A stretch of DNA of 7,319 bases from B21-G16 sp003644825 [NCBI: Candidatus Zhuqueibacterota bacterium]. GTDB taxonomy: Bacteria > SM23-31 > B21-G16. Positions 1 through 6,761 of this stretch are shown here, one piece after another. Under the pieces are notes generated by a model, which was not told where the DNA came from, ran no database searches, and was given only the letters and a program-made list of their open reading frames with translations. The stretch is taken from NCBI GenBank assembly GCA_003644825.1, contig QNDJ01000065.1, forward strand, positions 1 to 7,319, in the 5' to 3' direction. Within the stretch, counting starts at the first letter, position 1; every line of letters starts with the position of its first letter. A program made the position numbers and the translations under genes.

Positions 1-17
1 ATTTCCTGATTGCTCAT
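1..17 (-). CDS. Possible start of a further gene at the window edge
   Basis: Six bases after the TAG of the membrane-protein gene, an ATG at 17-15 opens a frame (M-S-N-Q-E) to the left edge. A GTG at 24-22 overlapping that TAG opens another frame that also reaches the edge. With five to eight codons visible, neither the start nor the product can be judged; the tight spacing is the only support. Confidence 0.25.
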
Positions 18-23
18 TTTTCA

Positions 24-407
24 CTATTTATAGTAAGCTCTCCATCCCACAACATTTAAAATTATTAGTAAAAAAACAAGTATTAATAAAAGAAATATGC
101 TGGCAGTTTTACTCATAACTCTGTTACTGTAATAACCGATGATAAATCCTGAAAGCCCGATTATAATATCTATGACCCTGTTTTGCCACATTTCAGTTAT
201 ACCCAGCAATCTTTCAAATATTTCCCAGAAAACAAGAAGACTGAAAACAATCGTTATTGCTAAGCGAATCGGTACTTCGATCAGACGAAAAATTATGCCC
301 AGGGTTGAACCAGCTATTAAGTGAACTGCAGCCCACCAGTCAATATATCTTCCTTCTTTCCACAGGTTTTCAACAAATTCTCTGGAAAAAAAATTATTAA
401 TAAACAA
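24..407 (-). CDS. Small integral membrane protein, four predicted helices
   Basis: The 127-residue protein starts at TTG; no ATG or GTG is available in frame before a stop codon upstream, and a well-placed AGGA supports the TTG. By eye there are four membrane segments at about 24-41, 46-64, 78-94 and 102-122. Between and at the edges of the helices are His29 in AAVHLIAGS, Glu62 and Glu65 in FWEIFERL, and Glu72, Asn76, Arg77 and Asp80 in TEMWQNRVIDIIIG. This Glu-rich helix followed by N-R-x-x-D-I and a Gly-rich helix recalls the VanZ-like and DUF2585-like small membrane families, but the match is too loose to assign. The gene follows the zinc-finger gene after 78 bases and may be the operon's next member or have its own control through the inverted repeat at 451-476. 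Function unknown. Confidence 0.7.
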   Translation of the reverse strand: MFINNFFSREFVENLWKEGRYIDWWAAVHLIAGSTLGIIFRLIEVPIRLAITIVFSLLVFWEIFERLLGITEMWQNRVIDIIIGLSGFIIGYYSNRVMSKTASIFLLLILVFLLIILNVVGWRAYYK

Positions 408-411
408 CTTA

Positions 412-427
412 TATCCTGTTATCCTGT
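412..427 (-). repeat. Tandem 8-bp repeat carrying two copies of the AGGA ribosome-binding site
   Basis: On the minus strand the unit ACAGGATA occurs twice back to back. The copy nearer the gene puts AGGA (417-414) 6 bases before the TTG start at 407, an ideal distance; the other copy lies 8 bases further up. The same ACAGGAT string stands before the amidohydrolase start, so it seems to be a preferred initiation signal in this genome. Confidence 0.55.
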
Positions 428-450
428 ATTTTCCCTGTTCGATATTAATC

Positions 451-476
451 TACAGTAATCATTCTTTTTTACTGTA
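451..476. repeat. Perfect 8-bp inverted repeat in the intergenic gap
   Basis: TACAGTAA (451-458) and TTACTGTA (469-476) are exact reverse complements separated by 10 bases. The repeat starts about 10 bases after the stop of the zinc-finger gene and ends about 44 bases before the membrane-protein start. The arms are AT-rich and are not followed by a T run on the minus strand, so it is a poor intrinsic terminator; an operator-like dyad or a weak mRNA hairpin are the alternatives. Confidence 0.45.
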
Positions 477-485
477 ATTTCCGAT

Positions 486-857
486 TCAAAAGCTTTCCCA
501 GGAGGTTAATTTTCCGTCATCAAAATATAGATAAGTTTTATTATTTTTGTAGAACCATTCTTCGTGCACGCCGTGACTGCTTACTGATGTATTAATTTTA
601 TCCGGTCTGCCCCAGCTTTCTCTTGCCATATTAACCGTCATACCGACCCAGATTTTCTGCCCCATAATTTTGTTAACAATTTCTTTATTATACTTCTTTG
701 ATAATGTTTCTCGTTTTTTACGTAAATATTCTATCAGGTATTTCCTTCTACAATCTTTACAGATTTTAGATAATCCGTCTTTAGATGTTTCATCTCTATC
801 AAACTCGTTAAAGGGCTTAAATTCTTTACATTTAGAACACTGTTTTTTGTTGTCCAT
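486..857 (-). CDS. Small zinc-finger protein with BamE/SmpA-like C-terminal domain
   Basis: The 123-residue protein has two parts. Residues 7-36 hold two Cys pairs, CSKC (7-10) and CKDC (33-36), spaced by KPFNEFDRD and KDGLSKIC, as in the small treble-clef or HNH-associated zinc fingers common in phage and hypothetical proteins; no HNH catalytic His-Asn-His follows. A lysine/arginine-rich helix (about 38-60) leads to residues 67-123, where KIWVGMTVNMARESWGRPDKIN, in two blocks KIWVGMTVNMARES and WGRPDKIN, then HEEWFYKN and YLYFDDGKLTSWES, recall the GMT...GxP...WxY...YFxxGxL layout of BamE/SmpA-like domains. It has no signal peptide or lipobox, so a role in the BAM complex is unlikely and it is probably cytoplasmic. 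The ATG shares its A with the TGA of the propeller gene; GAGGAAGA just upstream (866-873) can serve as ribosome-binding site. Function unknown. Confidence 0.75.
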   Translation of the reverse strand: MDNKKQCSKCKEFKPFNEFDRDETSKDGLSKICKDCRRKYLIEYLRKKRETLSKKYNKEIVNKIMGQKIWVGMTVNMARESWGRPDKINTSVSSHGVHEEWFYKNNKTYLYFDDGKLTSWESF

Positions 858-2521
858 CAGTCGATTCTTCCTCTTCTATTCCATAGAAAAAATGTCAAAC
901 CTTTTCTTGTTCCCAGCCATAAATAATTTCCCTCCAGAACTATTGTTCTGACTGAATCATCAATGAGTCCGTCAGCGCTTGTATAAACTATCCAGTATTT
1001 TTTTTCACGATTAAATTTATATAATCCGGTTTCTGTTCCAACCCATACATAATTTTCAGAAGGTATTATACTGTTTATTCTTGTATTTTCAAAATAATGA
1101 AATTGAGGAAATGCCTGCCACTTTTTAGTTTTTTTATTGAAAAACTGAATACCACCTCCAGTAGCAAACCAGAGCTCGTTTTTCCATTTTCCTATAGCAG
1201 TGGTAGTAGGAATTACAATTTCGGAAGAACCTTTAACAGAACTCCACTGTTGAAGGAATTTATCATATTTAAAGATTCCTCTTCTTGTTGCTGCCCATAC
1301 AATAAAACCATCGCATTTAATATCGTAAACCCTTGTATTTTTCAGTAGTTTATTCTGGAAATTGTGAACTTTATACTCTGGATACTTTATTAAATTAACA
1401 CCACTTCCGGTTGCAACCCATACCCCATCCTCATCCATATCGAGTTTATATATCAGGTTATCTCTTAAATTATTAAAGACAGTGTACAACTTCCAGCTAT
1501 TCTTTTTTTTATCATATCTCATCAATCCATCAAGAGTTCCTATCCAGACAAAGTGTGAATCCGCTTTTATCGAGGTTATACTGTAGTTCTGAAAAGCAGC
1601 GAGCTTCTGTATATCAATATGTTCCCATTTGTCTTTTCTTCTATCCCAGAGAGTGATTCCGTGGCTTAATTCGTTTTTAGCCAGTCCACCAATCCATACA
1701 ATTCCGTCATCATCTTCAATAGCTTCAACAGAATTTTGATATAATCCAAACCTCAACACATTGAGAAAATCGGTTCTTAAGTTACCAACAGCAGCGCCCA
1801 GTCCCCAGGTTCCGAGCCACAGGTTTTCTCTATCGTCCTCTGTAAAGTAACTGATATTATAGTTGTGGAAATATTTATCTCTGATATATCCTTCCGGGAA
1901 AAAAAGATACTCCGGTTCACTTATAAAAAGGGGAAAATCAAACTTCTTTAGAGCTTTTTTCCCGAACCATATAATCTTATTTTTATACTTATCAACGGGT
2001 GGATTGGTCCAGTGGAAATTTCCACCCAATTTGTCACCAATATAATATCTTTTATCAGTTTCGATCCAGATGTTGTTATTATCTATTCCAATTGACAATA
2101 GATTTTCCTGGCTGTTCATCCCGATTTCAGATTTTGAGATATTATTCCACCAGTTCATTCCATCACGATAATAGCTTATTCCTTTAGAATGGGCAGCCCA
2201 TATAAAATCCGTTGACCAATCAAAAGCTACAACAAGAATCCTATCGTCAGCAAGTCCATTACTCTTTGTAAATGGATAATCCCATTCATTATAAAACCTT
2301 GAGTATCGTAAAATACCATTTGTAGAACCAAAATAAATGTAACTTCTTCCCACCGCAATTGATGTTATATATTTCATATCAGAGTAGCTAATCCAGTCAT
2401 CAATTCTGTATTTATTTCTCCTGAGCAGGTCATTCATTCTATTCTGGGGGAATGAAAAACTATATATGCCTGTTAGAAGCAGGAAAAAAAAATTGAAAAC
2501 TAAATTGCTAATCTTTTTCAT
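857..2521 (-). CDS. Exported two-component-regulator-type (Reg_prop) beta-propeller protein
   Basis: The 554-residue protein begins with a likely signal peptide (Lys-Lys, then a phenylalanine/leucine-rich core at 8-20, with cleavage possible near 24-26) and no lipobox Cys. The rest is built from short propeller repeats of the form hydrophobic-W-[IVLFA]-[GA]-T-x-x-G-[LIV], seen near residues 62, 107, 234, 275, 325, 367, 408, 450, 492 and 534, with a degraded copy at 151. Linkers such as NGLADDRI (88-95) and DGLIDDSVRTI (517-527) match the Reg_prop family known from the sensor part of hybrid two-component systems. Here there is no transmembrane helix after the propeller and no histidine kinase: the protein ends at the last blade with GRID. 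It is probably periplasmic or surface-exposed, with a binding or scaffold role; no catalytic motif is visible. Its ATG lies inside the amidohydrolase gene without a good ribosome-binding site, suggesting coupled translation. Confidence 0.85.
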   Translation of the reverse strand: MKKISNLVFNFFFLLLTGIYSFSFPQNRMNDLLRRNKYRIDDWISYSDMKYITSIAVGRSYIYFGSTNGILRYSRFYNEWDYPFTKSNGLADDRILVVAFDWSTDFIWAAHSKGISYYRDGMNWWNNISKSEIGMNSQENLLSIGIDNNNIWIETDKRYYIGDKLGGNFHWTNPPVDKYKNKIIWFGKKALKKFDFPLFISEPEYLFFPEGYIRDKYFHNYNISYFTEDDRENLWLGTWGLGAAVGNLRTDFLNVLRFGLYQNSVEAIEDDDGIVWIGGLAKNELSHGITLWDRRKDKWEHIDIQKLAAFQNYSITSIKADSHFVWIGTLDGLMRYDKKKNSWKLYTVFNNLRDNLIYKLDMDEDGVWVATGSGVNLIKYPEYKVHNFQNKLLKNTRVYDIKCDGFIVWAATRRGIFKYDKFLQQWSSVKGSSEIVIPTTTAIGKWKNELWFATGGGIQFFNKKTKKWQAFPQFHYFENTRINSIIPSENYVWVGTETGLYKFNREKKYWIVYTSADGLIDDSVRTIVLEGNYLWLGTRKGLTFFLWNRRGRID

Positions 2522-3701
2522 CAGAAAAATGGTTAATTATGTTTACCAGCGTCAAAATACCATATTTAATAGAGTTTTCATCAGGGATGTAGAAGGGGCT
2601 GTGAAGGTAATATTCGATTTTGTCTTTTTTACCGACACCCAGCTTGAAAAATGAACCCCTTGTTTCCTGTAGAAAGTAAGCAAAATCTTCTCCCCCCATG
2701 GTTCCAACAATGGGTATAACGTTATCATTGCCAATTATTTCCGATGCAGCTTTTTTAACAAGCTCAGTCATCACAGGTTCATTGATAAGCACAGGAGTAC
2801 CTTTTATATATCTATACTTGTAGGTGCAGCCATTACCCTCTGTAACTCCTTTAACGATTCTTGAGATTGCCTGAGGAAACAGGTCTGCAGTTTCCTGATC
2901 AAGAGCCCTGCAGGTGCCAACTATTTCTACTTCTTCTGGTATAATATTGGACGCACTTCCCCCTGAAATAGTTCCGAAAGATAGAACCGCTGGCGAAAAT
3001 GGATTGGTCATTCTGCTTACAACCTTCTGCAAGGCTAATACAACCTCTGCAGCCGTTAAAATAGGGTCTTTTGTTAGATGAGGGTGTGCTCCATGTCCTC
3101 CTTTACCTATGATTTTAATCTGGAAATTATTTGCAGATGCCATCATCGGTCCTTTTTTTACTCCAATTGTTCCTACAGGTAAATCCGGGTCAGTATGAAG
3201 ACCAAATATAGCATCTACATCGGGGTTTTTCAATACACCTTCTTTAATCATCGAAATTGCACCCCCGGGAAGAGTCTCTTCCGAGGGCTGAAATAATAAT
3301 TTCACATTGCACCTGAGTTTATCCTGAAATTTTTTTAAAATGGTAGCAGTTCCAAGTAAACAACTTATATGAATATCATGACCACAGGCATGCATTACAC
3401 CTTTATTCTCTGAACTATAAGGCAAACCGGTCTGTTCCATAACCGGTAAAGCATCCATATCTGTTCTTAAAGCAACGGTTTTTCCATCACCCGGGGCAGG
3501 AATTAAACCAACGATACCAGTTTTTGCAATCCTTGTTTTGTGTTCTATTCCAAGTTTTTTTAGGTATTCAGAAATATATTTTGCAGTATTAAATTCCTGC
3601 TTGGAGAGCTCGGGATGCCGGTGTAACCATCTTCTGATTTTGATTATTTCTGGTAGTATTTTCTCTGTTTCATTTATAATATCTTTAACTGGAATATTCA
3701 T
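2508..3701 (-). CDS. M20D family metal-dependent amidohydrolase
   Basis: The 397-residue protein is a full-length member of peptidase family M20D, the group with hippurate hydrolase, plant IAA-amino-acid hydrolases and N-acyl-amino-acid or N-acetyldiaminopimelate deacylases. It should hydrolyse an N-acyl amide bond to release a free amino acid. Motifs in order: IRRWLHRHPELS (22-33), ALRTDMDALPV (77-87), MHACGHDIH (103-111), FQPSEE (137-142), GLHTDPDLPVG (167-177), GKGGHGAHPH (199-208), GTMGGEDFAYF (333-343) and LHSPFYIPDE (366-375). By analogy with solved relatives the metal ligands are Cys106, His108, Glu142, His169 and His367, with Glu141 as general base; all are present, so it should be active. 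The dimerisation domain lies at about 185-300. There is no signal peptide, so it is cytoplasmic. The natural substrate cannot be told. Its last 14 bases overlap the start of the propeller gene. Confidence 0.95.
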   Translation of the reverse strand: MNIPVKDIINETEKILPEIIKIRRWLHRHPELSKQEFNTAKYISEYLKKLGIEHKTRIAKTGIVGLIPAPGDGKTVALRTDMDALPVMEQTGLPYSSENKGVMHACGHDIHISCLLGTATILKKFQDKLRCNVKLLFQPSEETLPGGAISMIKEGVLKNPDVDAIFGLHTDPDLPVGTIGVKKGPMMASANNFQIKIIGKGGHGAHPHLTKDPILTAAEVVLALQKVVSRMTNPFSPAVLSFGTISGGSASNIIPEEVEIVGTCRALDQETADLFPQAISRIVKGVTEGNGCTYKYRYIKGTPVLINEPVMTELVKKAASEIIGNDNVIPIVGTMGGEDFAYFLQETRGSFFKLGVGKKDKIEYYLHSPFYIPDENSIKYGILTLVNIINHFSDEKD

Positions 3702-3707
3702 TTTTAA

Positions 3708-3711
3708 TCCT
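3708..3711 (-). promoter_or_regulatory. Ribosome-binding site of the M20D amidohydrolase (AGGA)
   Basis: AGGA within ACAGGATTAAAA precedes the ATG at 3701 by 6 bases. It fixes this start and shows that the amidohydrolase, unlike its neighbours archease and the propeller gene, has its own initiation signal within the 47-base gap. Confidence 0.65.
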
Positions 3712-3748
3712 GTATTATTATAATGAATTGTAAACTTCCTATTTTTAT

Positions 3749-4195
3749 CTATAAGTCAAAAATCACATTTGCTTCCCAGTAATCATTTCTTTTTTTAACA
3801 GAAAGCTGATGATATGTAACAGTTTTTATTTCAGCTAAAAGAATATGCTTTTCCGGATTAAATGGTTCTCCTTCAGCGGTTCCTTTCAGAGAAAAATTTT
3901 TGTTTTCTGAATTTGTGATTTTAACCCTGAACTTTTTAAAAATAAAGTGTTCTGATGAATGTAAATAGAGAAGCTCACTGAGCCATATTTTTAAAAGCTC
4001 ATCAATCCGGGAAGCCTGAATACTGAGTGACTTTTTAGTTTTAATTTCTACACTGGATACATCTGCGATGATGTTAAACATACCGGTAGCTGCCGTAACA
4101 AAAAGCTCTTCAATATTCTTTCCATAAGCTTTGAGCCCTGCATCAGCCGTATGGTTAATGTATTCATAGCCAGTTTTCTGGAAATTTTCTTTCAT
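3749..4195 (-). CDS. Archease family protein (RNA ligase RtcB cofactor)
   Basis: The 148-residue protein carries the archease pattern from end to end: YEYINHTADAGLKAYG (10-25), IEELFVTAATGMFNII (28-43), the helix IDELLKIWLSELLYL (64-78), EGEPFNPEKH (108-117), and AEIKTVTYHQL (121-131) with the ending VIFDL. Asp18 of HTAD, Glu122 and the near-terminal Asp147 match the acidic metal-binding positions of known archeases. Archeases speed guanylylation and turnover of RtcB, the 3'-phosphate RNA ligase for tRNA splicing or RNA repair, and are small cytoplasmic proteins; length is normal. No rtcB is present in this window, so the partner is inferred. The ATG follows the gyrA TAA directly, and there is no clear ribosome-binding site in the AT-rich bases before it, so translation probably depends on ribosomes finishing gyrA. 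Confidence 0.93.
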   Translation of the reverse strand: MKENFQKTGYEYINHTADAGLKAYGKNIEELFVTAATGMFNIIADVSSVEIKTKKSLSIQASRIDELLKIWLSELLYLHSSEHFIFKKFRVKITNSENKNFSLKGTAEGEPFNPEKHILLAEIKTVTYHQLSVKKRNDYWEANVIFDL

Positions 4196-6652
4196 TTAAG
4201 TATTAAGGTTATTTTCGTTTTTTACATTTTCGGATTTAACTATTCTTGCGACATCGGCTATTTTATCACCTTCGTCAATTTTTATCAACCTGACCCCCTG
4301 AGTATTTCTGCCGGTTGTTCTTATATCAGCAATTCTCAGCCTTATTACAACACCTTTTTCTGTGATTATCATCAAATCATCATTATCCACAACTTCCATA
4401 ATGGTAATCATTTTTCCAACTCTTTCAGTGGTCTTAATTGTAATAATTCCAACACCACCCCTGTTAGTTATTCTATAATCATGGATACTGCTTCTTTTTC
4501 CAAAACCTTTATCAGTAACAACCAGAAGAGAGGCTTCTCTTTTTATTACAACCATTCCAACTACATAATCATCTTTTGCAAGGTTAATACCCTTTACACC
4601 GGTTGCAGTTCTTCCCATAGCCCTGACCCTGCTTTCATTAAACCTTATTGCTTTTCCATTATGGGTGCCGAGAACGATATCCTGGGTTCCATCGGTCAAT
4701 TTAGCACCGATGAGTTTATCTTCATCCCTTATAGAAATAGCATTTATACCACCCTTTCTTGGATGACCATAAGCATAAAGAACAGTTTTTTTCACAATTC
4801 CTTTTTTTGTTGCCATAATGATATAATGTTTATCATCGAATTCCTTAACATTTACAAATGCAGTTATTTTTTCACCTTTCGATATCTTGATAAGGTTTAC
4901 AATAGCTCTACCTCTGGACAATTTCCCTGCCTGTGGTATTTCATAGACTTTCAGCCAGTAACATCTACCTCTGTCAGTAAAGAAAAGAATATAATGGTGA
5001 GTCGAGGCAATAAACAGATGTTCAATAAAATCTTCTTCTTTTGTTGTAGCTCCAATAGAACCTCTGCCACCTCTGTGCTGTCTTCTAAAACCACTAACCG
5101 GAAACCTTTTTATAAATCCATCATGAGATATTGTAATAACCATATCCTCTTCAGCGATTATATCTTCAATTTTAAATTCAGAGAAATCTTCAATAATTTC
5201 TGTTCTTCTTTCATCGCCGTATTTTTCTTTTAACTCAAGGAGTTCGTTTTTTATAATGTCCATTCTCAGAGCCCTGCTTTCAAGAATTCCTTTCAAACGG
5301 GCAATCAGTTTTATAGTTTCCAGATAATCTTTTTCTATTTTTTCTCTTTCCAGGCCTGTGAGTCGCTGGAGCCTCATATCGAGGATAGCTTTTGCCTGAA
5401 TCTCCGATAAAGAAAATTTTTCCATCAGCCCATTTTTTGCATCTTCAGGTGTTGCCGACTTTTTAATGAGTTCAATTATAGCATCGATGTTATCAAGGGC
5501 TATTTTCAAGCCCTCAAGAATATGGGCTTTTTTTTCTGCTTCATTCAGCTCAAATCGGGTTCTTCTTATAACGACCTCGTGCCGATGGTCTATAAAGTGC
5601 TGAAGCATCTCCTTCAGATTCAATAATTTTGGAACACCATTGACAAGAGCAAGCATTATCACGCCGAACGTCGATTGAAGCTGAGAATGTTTATAGAGTT
5701 GATTAAGGATTACATCTGGTTGGGAATCTCTTTTAAGTTCAAAAACTATTCTGATACCATCTCTGTCTGATTCGTCCCTGATATCAGAAATTCCCTCAAT
5801 CTTTTTATCTTTAATAAGATTGGCAATTTTTTCGATAAGGTTTGACTTATTCACCTGATAGGGAATCTCTGTAACAACAATCTGTTCTTTATCACCTCTT
5901 AAAGTTTCAACATTGGCTTTTGCCCTGATAAGGATTCTACCTCTTCCTGTTCGATATGCTTCTCTTACCCCTTCTTTTCCAAAGATTATTCCACCGGTGG
6001 GAAAATCCGGAGCAGTTATATATTCCATAAGCTCGGGTATTGTTATCTCGGGGTCATCAATTAGTGCAACCAGACCATCAATTATCTCATTTAAATTGTG
6101 TGGTGGTATGTTAGTAGCCATCCCGACTGCAATTCCTGAGGAACCATTTATAAGAAGATTTGGAACAACCGATGGCAAAATTGAAGGTTCTTTTAATGTA
6201 TCATCAAAGTTAGGGACGAACTCAACAGTATCTTTTTCAATATCTTTTAACAATTCTTCTGCCATTCTGTTCATTCGTGCTTCAGTGTATCTCATAGCGG
6301 CTGCTGAGTCTCCGTCGATTGAACCAAAGTTGCCCTGACCATCTATTAATGGATATCGTAGTGAAAAATCCTGAACCATTCGAACCATAGCATCATATAC
6401 GGCTGCATCTCCGTGAGGATGATATTTTCCCAGGACTTCACCAACAATCCTTGCACTCTTTTTATAAGGGCGTGTATGCCCTAAATTGAGGTCATTCATT
6501 GCGTATAAAATACGCCTGTGGACGGGTTTTAAGCCATCTCTGACATCTGGAAGTGCTCTCGATACTATAACGGACATAGAATAGTCTATATAGGAGTCTT
6601 TCATCTCCTCTTCAATATATCTGGTAATAATATTTTCACCAGGGATGTCCAT
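4196..6652 (-). CDS. gyrA: DNA gyrase subunit A (type IIA topoisomerase)
   Basis: The 818-residue protein is the breakage-reunion subunit of gyrase, which with GyrB (not in this window) introduces negative supercoils using ATP. Visible landmarks: [21 protein letters not shown] (31-51, written here as two blocks: [10 protein letters not shown] and [11 protein letters not shown]), the winged-helix/QRDR stretch [10 protein letters not shown] (78-87), [19 protein letters not shown] with the catalytic Tyr122 after Arg121, the isoleucine of [17 protein letters not shown] (170-186), a coiled-coil arm around 365-480, and a six-blade C-terminal DNA-wrapping domain at about 500-806. The GyrA box QHRGGRG (525-531) separates it from ParC. 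Length is close to the 821 of B. subtilis and shorter than the 875 of E. coli; the end is a short Lys/Asn-rich tail without the acidic tail of E. coli. Position 83 is Ala, Asp87 is kept. The gene starts the operon behind its own promoter and abuts archease with no gap. Confidence 0.98.
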   Translation of the reverse strand: MDIPGENIITRYIEEEMKDSYIDYSMSVIVSRALPDVRDGLKPVHRRILYAMNDLNLGHTRPYKKSARIVGEVLGKYHPHGDAAVYDAMVRMVQDFSLRYPLIDGQGNFGSIDGDSAAAMRYTEARMNRMAEELLKDIEKDTVEFVPNFDDTLKEPSILPSVVPNLLINGSSGIAVGMATNIPPHNLNEIIDGLVALIDDPEITIPELMEYITAPDFPTGGIIFGKEGVREAYRTGRGRILIRAKANVETLRGDKEQIVVTEIPYQVNKSNLIEKIANLIKDKKIEGISDIRDESDRDGIRIVFELKRDSQPDVILNQLYKHSQLQSTFGVIMLALVNGVPKLLNLKEMLQHFIDHRHEVVIRRTRFELNEAEKKAHILEGLKIALDNIDAIIELIKKSATPEDAKNGLMEKFSLSEIQAKAILDMRLQRLTGLEREKIEKDYLETIKLIARLKGILESRALRMDIIKNELLELKEKYGDERRTEIIEDFSEFKIEDIIAEEDMVITISHDGFIKRFPVSGFRRQHRGGRGSIGATTKEEDFIEHLFIASTHHYILFFTDRGRCYWLKVYEIPQAGKLSRGRAIVNLIKISKGEKITAFVNVKEFDDKHYIIMATKKGIVKKTVLYAYGHPRKGGINAISIRDEDKLIGAKLTDGTQDIVLGTHNGKAIRFNESRVRAMGRTATGVKGINLAKDDYVVGMVVIKREASLLVVTDKGFGKRSSIHDYRITNRGGVGIITIKTTERVGKMITIMEVVDNDDLMIITEKGVVIRLRIADIRTTGRNTQGVRLIKIDEGDKIADVARIVKSENVKNENNLNT

Positions 6653-6660
6653 ATTCCGTT

Positions 6661-6664
6661 CTCC
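6661..6664 (-). promoter_or_regulatory. Ribosome-binding site of gyrA (GGAG)
   Basis: GGAG on the minus strand lies 8 bases before the ATG at 6652. It supports that ATG as the start; GyrA residue numbering from it matches that of E. coli GyrA exactly at Ala83, Asp87 and Tyr122. Confidence 0.7.
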
Positions 6665-6687
6665 AGATTATTTATAAGTTTTTATTA

Positions 6688-6716
6688 AATTTAGTTTTAT
6701 TAAGGCTAAAAGTCAA
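6688..6716 (-). promoter_or_regulatory. Predicted sigma70-type promoter of gyrA operon
   Basis: On the minus strand a -35 box TTGACT (6716-6711, five of six consensus bases) is followed after exactly 17 bases by TAAATT (6693-6688, four of six of TATAAT). Transcription would begin near 6681, giving a leader of about 28 bases that carries the gyrA ribosome-binding site. It is the best promoter match in the window and sits in its longest gap. It is a sequence match only, and the surrounding DNA is very AT-rich, so alternative -10 boxes a few bases away are possible. Confidence 0.65.
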
Positions 6717-6761
6717 GGGAAATATTTATTGTAAGAAGAACGTTATTGTTATAATCATCAA

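Noticed and set aside
451-476. The inverted repeat as an intrinsic terminator of the gyrA operon
   Set aside because: The stem has only two G-C pairs in eight and is not followed by T residues on the transcribed strand; it is listed as a repeat of unknown role instead.
486-857. Zinc-finger protein as an HNH endonuclease
   Set aside because: The CxxC pairs resemble those flanking HNH cores, but no His-Asn-His catalytic arrangement follows; the C-terminal half looks BamE-like.
857-2521. Propeller gene as a truncated histidine-kinase sensor
   Set aside because: The reading frame ends at a natural stop coupled to the next start codon, and no kinase remnants occur downstream in any frame, so a complete stand-alone protein is the simpler reading.
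3702-3748. TATAAT at 3722-3717 as an internal promoter for the amidohydrolase
   Set aside because: The hexamer is perfect, but no acceptable -35 box lies 16-18 bases upstream; TTTACA is only about 6 bases away. In AT-rich DNA a lone TATAAT is expected by chance.
4151-5233. Long plus-strand open frame of 360 codons opposite the 3' half of gyrA
   Set aside because: It lies wholly antisense to well-conserved gyrA and archease coding sequence; its translation is rich in Phe, Ser, Tyr, Asn and Cys without domain pattern, as expected of a shadow frame in AT-rich DNA.
5913-6338. Plus-strand open frame of 141 codons opposite the gyrA N-terminal region
   Set aside because: Antisense to the most conserved part of gyrA, with no recognisable motif or ribosome-binding context.
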